Assembly: GCA_007258455.2 (NCBI GenBank)
Contig: VDFB02270651.1
Span: 488,292,905 to 488,356,904 of the forward strand
From: Sequoia sempervirens
Lineage: Eukaryota > Streptophyta > Pinopsida > Cupressales > Cupressaceae
Length of the DNA stretch: 64,000 bases
Reading direction: 5' to 3'
Shown here: piece after piece, positions 10,694 through 21,171 of the stretch
Numbering within the stretch: the first letter of the stretch is position 1
Layout: the number at the start of each line of letters is the position of its first letter
Notes under the pieces: generated by a model
Told to the model about the DNA's origin: nothing
Seen by the model: the letters and a program-made list of their open reading frames with translations, nothing else
The model's database searches: none
Position numbers and translations under genes: made by a program

Positions 10694-10801
10694 GCCAAAT
10701 GTATGAGGGAATCAAGTGTGTGAAAAAGCCAAGTGTGTGGGAGAATAAAATGTGTGAAAAGGCCAAGTGTGTGGGAGAATAAAATGTGTGAAAAGGCCAA
10801 A
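10694..10801. repeat. Three-copy 34-bp tandem repeat
   Basis: GCCAA words start at 10694, 10728 and 10762, with a further partial copy at 10796, exactly 34 bp apart. The second and third units (GCCAAGTGTGTGGG…AAAATGTGTGAAAAG) are nearly identical and the first has diverged. It lies upstream of the TATA-like box of the LTR, so it could be a duplicated U3 element. Confidence 0.8.
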
Positions 10802-11211
10802 TGTCCAACATGTGCCTAAATTTAAATTAATTCATGTGACACTTGATGAGATGGAAAGAAGAAAATTTGTAGACATGTGCCTAAATTCAAATTTGAGAAT
10901 TAAAATTTAGTGGAAAGATTTATTAATTAAATAAAAAAAATATATAGGAATTTGTTTATTTAATTAAATTAGAGGAATATGAATTAATATGGTGGAATTA
11001 GAAAAGTGTGAACTATATAAAAAAAAAAAATAGCATTTATTTATAAGTAGATGAATTAAAGAGGTCATTAATTAAATAGCTTTTATTTAATTAATTATTT
11101 GTCTTGACCGATTTTAGGTTATACAATATGCATCTTGCTCAACCAATAAAACATGCAAGCATTCTTGAATTGCCCTATACAGTTATCTGGCCAAATCATA
11201 TGTTGACCCTA

Positions 11212-12218
11212 TGAGATGGGGTTAGAAATTAAATAGCATGGATAAAGTGATAGCCAACACTTCTAAACTATTAACCTCATCCAAACAAGAGAAAAAAAAT
11301 AATGGAGAGAATACAAAAATGTAAAACATAAAAGAAATCACTCCCCATCATAATTGATTCCTTCTCTTGCTCTCATTCTTCTTGTTATGCAACTTTTCCC
11401 TTAAAATTTTTGGAATACTTGTGCAAAACCTGCAAATGGTAAGCAAGAAAGTTGGAGAAAATTAGTTGTTAAGGTGAAAATGGAGAAGGAATGTTGCTCT
11501 TATAGACAACTCTTTGAATGGATGGCTAAGTTTAATCTTCTAGAAGGATTCCAAGATTAATGATTAAGAATTGGTGCACCAAAACTATGCCATGCATGGA
11601 AAAGCTATGATGTTGACGGCTATAACGCCTGACAACTATGATAGACATGCAAGATATGTAGGCTATGACATAGATGAATGTTATGATAGAGGATTATGAC
11701 AAAGTATCTTTGACCAAGTAGTGCATAAATAATTTATTTTAAATAATTTATTTAAAAATGGAGAGAGTGGAGGAAATGAACAAGTGGAAAATAAATTATT
11801 TATTTGGAGAAAATGAAAAGTGGATCATTTAATTAGAGAGATGAAAATTAGACCTTAAATAATTAATTTAGATTAACTATTTAATAGGGAGGTGGAATGG
11901 GGTAGTTAAATAATTTTAATAATTATTTAACTATAGAAGAATTAAAGGACTATGAATATATAAATAATTAATGGTAATTATTTAACTATAGATGAAAGGT
12001 GACAAAATAATTAAATAAATAATAATTTATTTAAATATTGAAGAAGAGGGAGAAATCAGTGACAATTAATTTATTTAATCAATTAGGATAGAATAAAGAT
12101 TAGAAAGTGAATTAATTAAATAATTATTAAAAATTATTTAATTAATAGAGGAATATGATCAAACATAATTGAATAACTAAAATTATTCAATTATCGAAGG
12201 ATGAGGATGAAGAAAACA
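11212..12218 (-). repeat. Inverted LTR of the element 3 family
   Basis: This is the reverse complement of the element 3 LTR, from TGAGATGGGG at 11212 (the LTR 3' end CCCCATCTCA) to about 12214. It lacks only roughly the first 37 bp of the LTR. It has an empty site (AATCTTGGAATCCTTCTAG) where the 5' LTR of element 3 carries a TIR transposon. No PBS-like sequence follows its 3' end. It forms a near-palindrome with the adjacent LTR. Confidence 0.8.
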
Positions 12219-12923
12219 TATAGATAATGAAAAAAATTCTAAGCCTACGAGTGTCATTATTCTTCATCCTTGTCCTTCAATAATTGAATAATTTTAGTTA
12301 TTCAATTATGTTTGATCATATTCCTCTATTAATCAAATAACTTTTAATAATTATTTAATTAATTCACTTTCTAATCTTTATTCTATCCTGATCGATTAAA
12401 TAAATTAATTGTGTCACTAATTTCTCCCTCTTCTTCAATAGTTAAATAAATTATTATTTATTTAATTATTTTTTTACTTTTCATCTATAGTTAAATAATT
12501 ACCATTAATTATTTATCTATTCATGTAGTCCTTTAATTCTTCTATAGTATCCCATGCCACCTCCCTATTAAATAATTAATCTAAATTAATTATTTAAGGT
12601 CTAATTTTCATCTCTCCATTTAATTAAATTGATAAATTTAATTAGATGCTCAAAATTTCATTTTCTCCAAATAAATAATTTGAATAAAATATTTATTTTC
12701 CACTTGTCCTTTTCCTCCACTCTCTCCATTTTTGAATAAATTGTTTAAAATAAATTACTTATGCACCACCTGATCAAAGATGCTCTATCATAATCCCCTA
12801 TCATAATATTCATTTTTGTCATAGCCTGCATGTCTTGCATGTCTGTCATAGCCATCGGCATCATAGTTTTTCCATGCATGGCATATTTTTGATGCATCAA
12901 TTCTGGACCTTTGATCTTGGAAT

Positions 12924-13717
12924 GGGTTATGTGCAGGATCATGATGGGCCAAGAAGTGGTAATATGTAAGTGATATAATGGCTTGTGTGGCTGACGACTT
13001 TTTTTAACCCAAAATTGATAAAACAAAAATGGTTTTAAAGGATATTCTTAGCTTTCCACCAATATAAATTATGCTTTACTTTCAATTTAATAAATAATTA
13101 TTATTAATTTTTTATTTGAATTACGACTAAAGTCCTGATTGATAGGCTGATTGAAAAAATCTATAGCTTTCAAATGGTATCACATTTTTGAATCCAAAAT
13201 ATGTGTGCATTCTATGCTTTGTATACTATAGGATTAAAAAAGAAAAATAGAATATCATGAAGTTTTGACCAAGTTAAGGTGTTCAGACATACGAGTTTTT
13301 TATATTTTTAAAATTTGTAATAAAAAATTCACAATTAATTATTTACTTGGAAACAAATTACAAAAAAAATATGCATCACATCCAGAAATGAATCCTCTAC
13401 TTATATCCAAAATATTATAAAAATATATTATCATTTTATTGTTGTTAGGGTGGTTAGACAGACACCTACTTATTTTTTCCCTAAAATTTAAGTACTATTG
13501 CATTGAAATTTCAAATTTTAACCAAATAGATTTTTAAAAAATAAAAATAAACCTAGTAGTTTAGAAACTACATTCAATTTGCTACAGATTCTATTGTTAC
13601 ATATTTTTGAAATAATATAGATAACTTATTCAAATTTTTATGTTAAGTTGCCTAACTCTGATTTTTCTAAATTTTTTGTGACTTAAGTCCCTATTTTTTC
13701 CATGATCCTACACATAC
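12924..13717. mobile_element. TIR transposon, copy 1 (794 bp, non-autonomous)
   Basis: Ends are GGGTTATGTGCAGGATCATG and CATGATCCTACACATAC, imperfect terminal inverted repeats. The empty site is known from the 3' LTR (about 41766) and the inverted LTR. The flanks CTTGGAAT on the left and CTTGAAT on the right suggest a 7-8-bp duplication with one base lost. No transposase frame is present. Related copies lie at 43886-44639 and 47372-48171. The superfamily is not assigned. Confidence 0.75.
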
Positions 13718-13766
13718 TTGAATCCTTCTAGAGGATTAATCTCAGCTATCCATTTGAAGGGTTGTC

Positions 13767-13773
13767 TATAAAA
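13767..13773 (+). promoter_or_regulatory. TATA box of element 3 5' LTR
   Basis: TATAAAA in GTTGTCTATAAAAACAACC, followed by a pyrimidine-rich stretch. The same sequence is at 41811 in the 3' LTR, and TATAAGAG occupies the site in the inverted LTR. Confidence 0.6.
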
Positions 13774-14059
13774 ACAACCTTTCTTCCATTTTCACCTTAA
13801 CAACTATTCTTCTCCAACTTTTTTCTTACAATTTGTAGGTATTTGCACAAGTTAAGCTACAAATTTAAGGGCATATTTGCAAAAGGAGAAATAGGAGAGC
13901 AAGAGAAGTGATTCAAGTTAAAGCATGGGGAGTATTTTGATTTGATGTTTTATTTTCCTTATGCTTCCATTATTTTCTCTTGTTTGGATGAGGGTAATAG
14001 TTTAGAAGTGTTGGTTGTCAGTTTATCTATGCTATTTGATTTTTAACCCCATCTCAAAT

Positions 14060-14079
14060 TGGTGAACTCGACGTGAATC
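14060..14079 (+). other. Primer-binding site of element 3
   Basis: TGGTGAACTCGACGTGAATC starts three bases after the CA-ended LTR. It begins with TGG, as required to pair with a tRNA CCA end. The tRNA is not assigned. Confidence 0.5.
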
Positions 14080-14662
14080 TTACAATTTTGTAGAGAAATT
14101 TGTTTGTTTTCTTTTTTGTTTTCACTGTTTTGCAGGTTATAGCCAAGAATTCATATAAAATCCCATCATCTTCTTTTGAGAACAAAAAAATGGGCACATG
14201 GAATCTTTAAAAATTATTATCTAAGTTTTGTAGGCCTTATTCTTAGCTTTCTAAAACTTCAAACGGTTTAAAATTTCGTTAAGATTTGAGAAAGTTATGG
14301 TTGTTTTAGTATTTGTTGCTTTTTTTAATCTAGCTTTTAAAATCCGTGTTTTCTTTTGTCTATAACAATTTTTTCGTGCAAAATTTTGAAAAAAAACTTT
14401 TTTGGTTTTGAAGGTTTTATTTTCAGCTTTCCATGGATTCAAACAATTTAAAATTTCATTAAGTTTTGAGAAAATTATCACTATTTTAATTTGTTTTTGT
14501 TATTAAACTTTTCTTTTGAGTTACTAATCTCTTATTTTCAACATGTAGCATAGCTTGGAGGGAGTCTAAAAACTATTTTTATAGAAAAAAAAAATCAATA
14601 TTTTTCATTTCTTTAGGCATAATCAATTTTGTTTGCTTTCAATAACAACAAATTACATTTAC

Positions 14663-15010
14663 ACTCATGAGGATAAAATGAACCACGATTTGTCTGTCAC
14701 TCATTTGGTCTTAAAATGAACAAAAAAATGCATATTTCATTCATGGGGCTTAAAGTGAACAACAAATTTGCATGAATCATTTATTGGACCTAAAATTTAC
14801 AACTGTAACTTGCATTTTCATGCCATTGGGCTAAAATGAACACAAGCATGCATTGAAACTCATATGGTTAAAATGAACTTACATTCTCATAGCATAAGTT
14901 TAAAATGAACTTTTTTTTTATATTTCAAGATAAAATTTTAAAAAGAACAAAGTGTCTTGCATGTCCTCACATTATCATTTGGTAATTAAAATTTACAAGT
15001 GTCTTCAAAC
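14663..15010. repeat. Leader tandem repeat, TAAAATGAAC unit, period about 38 bp
   Basis: TAAAATGAAC or close variants occur near 14674, 14712, 14752, 14790, 14832, 14867 and 14901, with two weaker units after, usually followed by TTGCAT and TCAT…ATTGG words. The array sits between PBS and conserved leader block, as do the unrelated arrays in elements 2 and 4. Confidence 0.7.
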
Positions 15011-15830
15011 TTTGTCACCTTGATGCAATAATTGAAGTATCCTCTCCCCTTGTGTATTCATGTGATCCTAGGTGTAAGAGAAATGGTTATGGTCTCTAGA
15101 ACTTGGACCTACCTTGGTGGGAAAAAGTACTCACCCCAAGGTGACTCATACCGCCAATGAAGATTTTTGGCCAAGCTACCTCCGACTGGTATATTAAAAT
15201 GTGAATCCTAAGGGAAAGCCTAGGATTACAATGCAGATGTGTCATACGAACCAAGTAGTACTCCCCAGAACCCTATTGAGCTTAACCTCTTCAAGTTAGA
15301 GTGCCACCTAAATGGAGCTTAATCTTGCGCCCCATTTATGGCTACTTGAATGAAAGTCTCGAATTAAACACCTTTGTGTAGTGGCCAAAAACTTTCTATT
15401 TTCTAGTGTAGCATCGGTTGATGTGAAGGAATCCACACCTTCGCAATCTGTAGTAGAGGTGATAAATCTTCCATGGGAGTTTCATGGGGGTTGGAAACTT
15501 GGTTGGCCTGACAAGAGAGTGCACTGTAAGGAGGGGCTCATGCATCCAAGCTTTTGGATTCACACGCTACTGATATGCAGTTGGGGAAACCCACGTGGAA
15601 TCTAGTGAATATTGTCTTGGCCTAACCATAGGATTTTGCTTGTCTTATTTGTGTTTTTCCAAATTCAAACATCATGCTTGTCAACTGTTTTCTGGATTTT
15701 CAAATAATATACACAACATTCACAAATCTAGACACAAACAATCAACCTCAAACAACTCAGACTTTTCAACAAAACATCAAAAAACAGTCTCAGCCTACTG
15801 TCAATTTTTTTTTCAAAGAGGTCTCTATTA
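15010..15830 (+). other. Conserved leader block of element 3
   Basis: Aligns by eye, inverted, with element 2 leader 29935-30910. Shared words include CATCATGCTTGTCAA…TTTTCAAA, CAAACAATCAACCTCAAACAA, CCTAGGTG…AGAGAAATGGTTA and the TATA-plus-hairpin site. It is non-coding, and short frames in it are not conserved in the other elements. Confidence 0.6.
15189..15227 (+). promoter_or_regulatory. TATA-like motif plus hairpin, element 3 copy
   Basis: GGTATATTAAAATGTG is followed by AATCCTA-A-GG, loop GAAAG, CC-TAGGATT: nine pairs with one bulged A. The element 2 counterpart has the same GAAAG loop but a different stem. Confidence 0.55.
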
Positions 15831-16593
15831 GAAATCAGCTTTGAAATTGCTCAAAATCCTCATTATTCAACCATTAGTTTGTATTCTTTACCACAGACTT
15901 AACCTTTCAAATTTTAGTTGCATACATTAGGCTTCATAATCATAATTTCTTGCATTATCTTGACCCTAAGTTTTCATCTTTGCATACTTTGGATTAGGTT
16001 AACCTCATCACAATTTTCAAAATAATGGCTTTCAAAACTAGGTTATCTTGGACTTAGTCATCATTCTTATTTCTAGTCATCATTCATATTTTCAATCATT
16101 ATCCCTTTTGTGAGAATTTTCAACTCAACAGTCTAGTTAGGAAAACTCCCTAGTTATCTTGACCTTGTCACTTTGTCATTTTCAACAAGTCCTTTGGTAA
16201 CCAAAATCGAAAACAAAGATTAAGCTTAGAGTGCTTAGGTACCCCTTCCTCCAAATTTCATTCATTTTAGTTCATACCTTGTATACTTTATTCCAAAAAT
16301 CCAAAAATATCGTTCATCCTAGTTGTCATTTTGCACCTAGACCTTGCATTAGTTCCCACATTAATCCTCATTTTTCACTTTGTCATTTTCTTAATTGACA
16401 TTATCATTGTCCCAGTCAACATTGATATCCTAATTGTCAATTTGGATTTTGGCATATTTATCTCTTTGCATCGTCAACCTTTATCGCACAAAAAGACAAA
16501 AACATAGACTAGTGTCATACTTGTATTCTCATCATCTTCATTTGAGCAATTTTCTTGATGGTGGAAACAAGACTTCAAAGAAAGAAAAGGAAA
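15831..16593 (+). other. Rest of element 3 leader
   Basis: AT-rich, with recurring TGTCATTTT and CATTGTC words, mainly 16030-16430. No promoter, hairpin or credible frame was recognised. An (ACCAAC)n-type microsatellite at about 16620-16643 lies just inside the gag start. Confidence 0.4.
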
Positions 16594-17514
16594 ATGGCAG
16601 AGTTTGGACAAGACTTTGACAACACCAACACCAACACCAACCCAATGACTGGATTTATGATGACCCATTTGGCAATTTGAACATACAATCATCCATGAGC
16701 ATGTCAACTTCCTTTCAAAATCCACTTTTTGTTCAATTCATATAGCGAGACCAATATGGACAAGTACTAGCTGAGGATTTAGATGTTACCACTCAAAATC
16801 CTGACATAGTTTCATTTGTAGAAGAATTGGTCTTGAATGATCTTGACAGATACCTTGCTATGCTTTTATACCAAGGGGAAAAACTACCAAAAGGCTTTGA
16901 CATTAATACCATAAGACCTTCTTTGTACAACATGACACAAACCATGACATCTCAAAAAAACACGAACAATGCCCCCAATAGCAATAACATTATGGTCACC
17001 ACACAAGTTGCTAATATCACCATTAATGTGACATCTAGTGTAACCACAAGTCAAAAAACCTCCACCTCAACTAATACAATATCTATTAGAGGAACATCTA
17101 CTATGTCCATGCATACAATTTCCACGTCATCATCACAAATGATAGGAATAACCGTTGGTTCCACATCAACGGGAGAAAATACCACAAACCCTATTTTGGG
17201 ATCTTCATCTATGACAATGGGGGAATATTTATCACAACCTTATGGTGGAATCTCATTTAATCCCTTTGGAGGAAACTCATGATGATTCTTCATTCAAGGC
17301 CCTCAACACAACATTAATACATCATTGCAACTAAACATCCCATATGGACAAGGACAAAATATGAACATCCCACATGGACAAGGAAAAAATATGAACATCC
17401 CACATGGACAAGGACAAAATATGAACATCACACAGGGACAAAGACAAAATATCAATGCACCATATGGACACTTCCAAGGAACAAATACCAACATGCTACA
17501 TGGACAATTCTTTC
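16594..17514 (+). pseudogene. gag: Element 3 gag, N-terminal part (before element 2 insertion)
   Basis: The likely start is ATG 16594 (MAEFGQDFDNTNTNT). The frame then shifts within an ACCAAC microsatellite into DWIYDDPFGNLNIQSS and runs through FVEELVLNDLDRYLAMLLYQGE and a Thr/Ser-rich region. TGA TGA occurs at about 17281. A Gln/Gly-rich tail follows with a tandem decapeptide (NIPHGQGQNM). The reading continues as GQFFQQGQGTQ once element 2 and one copy of the CTTTC duplication are removed, which proves the split. No function is assigned beyond gag N-terminus. Confidence 0.7.
17333..17482 (+). repeat. 30-bp coding tandem repeat in gag
   Basis: Five units beginning AACATCCCA occur every 30 bp (17333, 17363, 17393, 17423, 17453). 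Four encode NIPHGQGQNM-like decapeptides and the last is divergent. The period is a multiple of three, so copy number can change without breaking gag. Confidence 0.85.
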
Positions 17515-18413
17515 TATAGAGCCATAAAAATGCATGGTTCTATTGAGTAAGAACCAACATTTTGACCCACATCAATAGAGCCATTCTAATTAAAAGAAAA
17601 ACCAGAAATACAAATCTAAACTACAAAAACAAAATAATGCTTTTAAAATAAATCAATCTCCATTGTCTCCCTATCACCAAGATCTTTGTTTATGCATTTT
17701 CTCTCGGATTTTATGAGCACAAAATGCAATAAAGAGGCTATGGTGAATGAGAAATGCAATCAAGATGCAAAGATGATATCAGTATGTAAATTGCAAAATT
17801 TGTGAGAGCCAAAATGAGAGGGAAATCCCATTTTAAATAGGAGTTCCCTGAAGATGGAGAGGGGTTGAAGATGAAATGTGGGATAAAAGATGTGAGAGAA
17901 AGAAATGCCATTATCCCACATTGTTGGGTTAAATGTTATGGATGAGAATGAAAGTGATAAAGGGTTATTAGATTAAAATGTACCTAAATGATTAAATATG
18001 AATAAAATGATTTAAAAATGCTTTACTAAAATGTAATACTTCATGAATGATTTATGCAAATGATATGATTAATATGCAAGTTATGATAATTAGTTTATTA
18101 TGAAATAATAATCAATGACTATGATAATTGATTTATTAATGAAGATGAATATGAAACAATTATGGATGATAATGATAATTGATTTAATATGGAGATGATT
18201 TTTATGACTTATTATGCAAATGGATTATGAATGATAGTGCAAATGAACCTGAACGTTAATGCAACAGATATTGAACGAACATGAGATGGTTCAATGATTT
18301 GATGAAATGCATGAATAGAAAGTATTGAATGAATTGATTAAGTAAATAATAATACCTATTTCATCAATAGACAAATATTGTTACGATTGTGAGGAAAATT
18401 TTGTGTGTCTACA
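17515..18413 (-). repeat. 3' LTR of element 2
   Basis: On the element strand it starts TGTAGACACAC next to the polypurine tract and ends GGCTCTATA, where the other LTR ends GGCTCTACA. Sequence corresponds base for base, with scattered changes, to 31192-32100. Short frames in it are not conserved between the two LTRs. Confidence 0.92.
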
Positions 18414-18459
18414 TTTTTCCCCTCTTTGAGACAATGCAGCTTGTCGCATTGTTTCAAAG
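18414..18459 (-). other. Polypurine tract and stem-loop of element 2
   Basis: The tract AAAGAGGGGAAAAA occupies 18414-18427 on the element strand and directly precedes the LTR. It overlaps a stem-loop: CTTTGAAACAATGC (18459-18446), loop GACAAGCT, GCATTGTCTCAAAG (18437-18424), 13 of 14 pairs. Element 3 has the same structure at 41018-41063. Confidence 0.75.
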
Positions 18460-19611
18460 AAAAAGACTGATCAACTAATACATGCCCCAAAGATATCTTG
18501 GTAAGGATTATGATAAGAATGATATGCACCCTTGAGAGATTGATGGAATAGATTGTAAGAAGATTAATCTCTCGATAGATGTCTAGAAAGTGATTAGATA
18601 CTTGATATTGTGCAAGTGATAAAGTAGTGATGTACATTTTGATGAAAATGCACAGTTGGTGGGCATAACTGAACAATTGATGGAAATGATCAGTATAGCC
18701 AGGTTGATGAGCTAATGAAGTTGATTGAGTTGATTAAGCTGACTGGGGATGATGCTTACGCAAGACAAGCGAATGCAGTGATTGATTGACTGATGAAGGG
18801 GACATGAGATTTCGAGAAGCAAGTCAATTGATTTGAGATTCAATTCAAGGAAAATATATCATTTGTATAAAGTAATTGATTGATTTCTCTATGAAAAGAA
18901 AGATGAAGAAAATGGAATGCAATAAATGGTAGATGGAAGAAATGCAAGATGGAAGAAAATAAAGGTGATGAAGCCTCTTGTTCCTTTTAAGTGCTTTTAT
19001 CATCATTGAGCTTATTATGTTGCAAATTAGTATAAGCATCTAGATAACATGAACCTCTAGACGACCTAAATACTATTTGCATTTTTTATTTAGTAATGAA
19101 GTATAAGAATCTAGGTATAAAAACCTTAGATGAACTGAATACTTATTGCATGGAAGACACTATTAGACAAGGAATGCTCTCATCCACATTAGACTCATAG
19201 GTCCTCGATGGTTTTAGACAACCATGTCTTAAGATGAGTCATCCTATGAATAAGAAACAATCCACAAACAATAAACAAATAAACATTCCCCATCCTTGTC
19301 TCTCTAGTCAAATACATCCTGAAGAAGCTAAAAGACATGTCACCAAAGAGAAAATCGTAAAATAAGAAAAGATCAACAAACAAACAGGGGTTCTGCTTTG
19401 ATGTAGAACTAATTCTTCTTATAGTTTATGCATTTGGTTAGATTTGTAAGATGGGTTGATATATATGTTATAATGTTTGCTTGATTGTCAACACATGTTT
19501 TGATTTTGTTGAACTTTAAAGTTGTGTGGTGATCTGAAAGTGTCACCGTTTTTTGGAATTTTTTATTTTTTTGGGATTTTTGGAATATTTGTTTTTTTTG
19601 GATTTCTTCAG
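18460..19611 (-). other. 3' untranslated region of element 2
   Basis: AT-rich spacer between the tandem repeats and the polypurine tract. Repeated words such as GATTGATTG and TTGATGA occur at 18700-18840. No gene or structure was recognised. Confidence 0.4.
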
Positions 19612-19850
19612 GACATTTTATGATTTTTTTGGATTTTTTCAAGACATTTTGTGATTTTTCTGGATTATTTCAGGACATTTTATGATTTTTTTTTGGATTA
19701 TTTCAGGACATTTTATGATTTTTTTGGATTATTTCAGGACATTTTATGATTTTTTTTTGGATTATTTCAGGACATTTTATGATTTTTTTGGATTATTTTA
19801 GGACATTATGTGATTTTTTTAAATTATTTTAGGACATTTTATGATTTTTA
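19612..19850 (-). repeat. 3' tandem array of element 2, period about 31-32 bp
   Basis: About seven and a half copies of the unit GACATTTTATGATTTTTTTGG…ATTATTTCAG (plus strand). Length differences fall mostly in the T run. The array lies just after integrase, where Tat/Ogre-type elements are known to carry variable tandem repeats. Element 3 has an unrelated array in the equivalent place. Confidence 0.9.
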
Positions 19851-19929
19851 TTTATTTATTTTTATTCTTTGTGTTTTTTTAGGACTTTTTTTCCTTTTTT
19901 TGGTATTTTTCAGGACTTTGAAAAGATTG

Positions 19930-21080
19930 TACCCTCTGAAGCATTTAAGTATAAAACTTGAAAATGTGCATATTGTTGATGGGATCACTAAGCAATTCAC
20001 CTTCCAAAGTAGATAACTAGTATGCCCCAAATCCATACACAACTGTGATAATGTATGGACCCAACTAGTTAGGCTCAAATTTACCCTTCTTTCCTCTGTC
20101 GTGTTGAGTGAGAGGATTTTCATGAAGAACAAGATCCCCAACCTCAAATGTACATGGTTTCACTTTTTGATTAAAACTTCAACACATCCATTGCTGGTAT
20201 GCTCTAAGATGATTGAAAGTAGTTTGTCTTCATTCATCCAACAGTTCCAATTCCTGCAAACGCAAAACTTGGTATTCTTCATCATTGATTTGATTGCACA
20301 AAGAGATGTGCAAAGAGGGAAACTCGGCCTCAATGGGAAAGATGGCTTCAAATCCATAGACAAGGGCATATGGGGTAGCACCTATGGGAGTGCAGACACT
20401 CGTGCGATAAGCCCACAGTGCAAGATTCAATTGAATATGCCAATCTTGACCAGCTTCATTGACTATCTTTTTAAGAATTTTGAGAATGGTTTTATTAGAA
20501 CCCTTAGCCTAGTCATTACCTTGAGGATAGTAAGGTGTGGAAAAATGATGTTGTATATGGAATTTCTCATAGAGTTCATGGAAATATTTATTTTTGAATG
20601 GACGATCATTATCTATGATGATGGATAGAGGAACGCCATAGTTACAGATGATGTAGTTCAGTAGGAAGGTGGCTATTTGTTTTCCAGTGATATGAGTGAG
20701 AGGAACAGCTTCAATCCATTTCATGAAATAGTCGGTGGCAATGAGAATGAACTTATGACCATTGGATGAAGGTGGATGAAGCTTTCCGATGAGATCAAGT
20801 CCCCATTGATAAAAGGGGCATGATGTAGCAAGAGATTGTAATTCCTATGTAGGAGCATGTATCAAGTCTGCATGTTTTTCACACTACTTGCATTTTTTAA
20901 CAAATTGATAGGCATCATTTTCCACTATAGGCCAATAATAACCCATACGCAAGAGTTTCTTGGCTAAGGTAGGAGGGCTAGAATGTGTCCCACATATACC
21001 TTCATGTACTTCTTGTAAAGCATTTTTGACCTCATCGTGCTCAAGACATCTAAGTAAAGTACCATCGAGACCTCAATGGT
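19930..21080 (-). pseudogene. int: Element 2 integrase
   Basis: The integrase would insert the cDNA into chromosomes. The N-terminal part shows HEGICGTHSS…LLRMGYYWP and a damaged CxxC. The core shows D in QWGLDLIG and D in SIIIDNDRPF. The third catalytic residue, Glu of the usual NGQxEASN, is replaced: the codon at 20503-20505 is AAG (Lys) and the one for Gln before it is TAG (20509-20511). The C-terminal part has a FEVGDLVL block and a GKFEPN-LGPY motif. It follows the second RNase H. No chromodomain is seen. Confidence 0.85.
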
Positions 21081-21171
21081 AAAGGGTATCGGCTAAGATC
21101 ACATAGCGGGAAGCTTGACGGATAAATGTTTTACAATATTTATTGGATAGGTTTGATGACAAGGTGTTATC

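Larger units (their letters stand above)
8470..11211 (-). mobile_element. Element 4: leader and LTR remnant related to element 2
   Basis: On the minus strand this segment holds an LTR (about 10100-11211) followed by a long untranslated leader. The block 8871-9620 aligns by eye with the leader of element 2 (29935-30910) and, inverted, with that of element 3 (15010-15830). Shared landmarks are AGAAGTTTG…CCCCTCCACG, a TATA-like motif with a hairpin, and GTACTCACCC-like words. The gag start and everything downstream are missing, probably removed where element 1 was inserted. Confidence 0.55.
10100..11211 (-). repeat. LTR of element 4 (approximate edges)
   Basis: The part near 10140-10200 (AAATCATTCCATTGTTCTC) resembles the R-U5 side of the element 2 LTR (AAATCAATCTCCATTGTCTC). 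A TATA-like word TATAAAT on the minus strand lies at 10571-10577. The U3 side is AT-rich with TTAATTAAAT runs. Both edges are uncertain, and no TG/CA pair or TSD could be fixed. Confidence 0.4.
12219..14056 (+). repeat. 5' LTR of element 3, interrupted by TIR transposon
   Basis: Begins TATAGATAATG (TG changed to TA) and ends CCCCATCTCA. Without the 794-bp insertion at 12924-13717 it is about 1044 bp, matching the 1039-bp 3' LTR at 41064-42102. U3 is dominated by TTAATTAAATAATT runs, and a TATA box lies at 13767. Confidence 0.85.

Noticed and set aside
16474..16725. Minus-strand frame with GVGVGVV repeat
   Set aside because: Antisense of the ACCAAC microsatellite at the start of element 3 gag.
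20101..20628. 175-codon plus-strand frame
   Set aside because: Antisense of the element 2 integrase, which is clearly coding on the minus strand.
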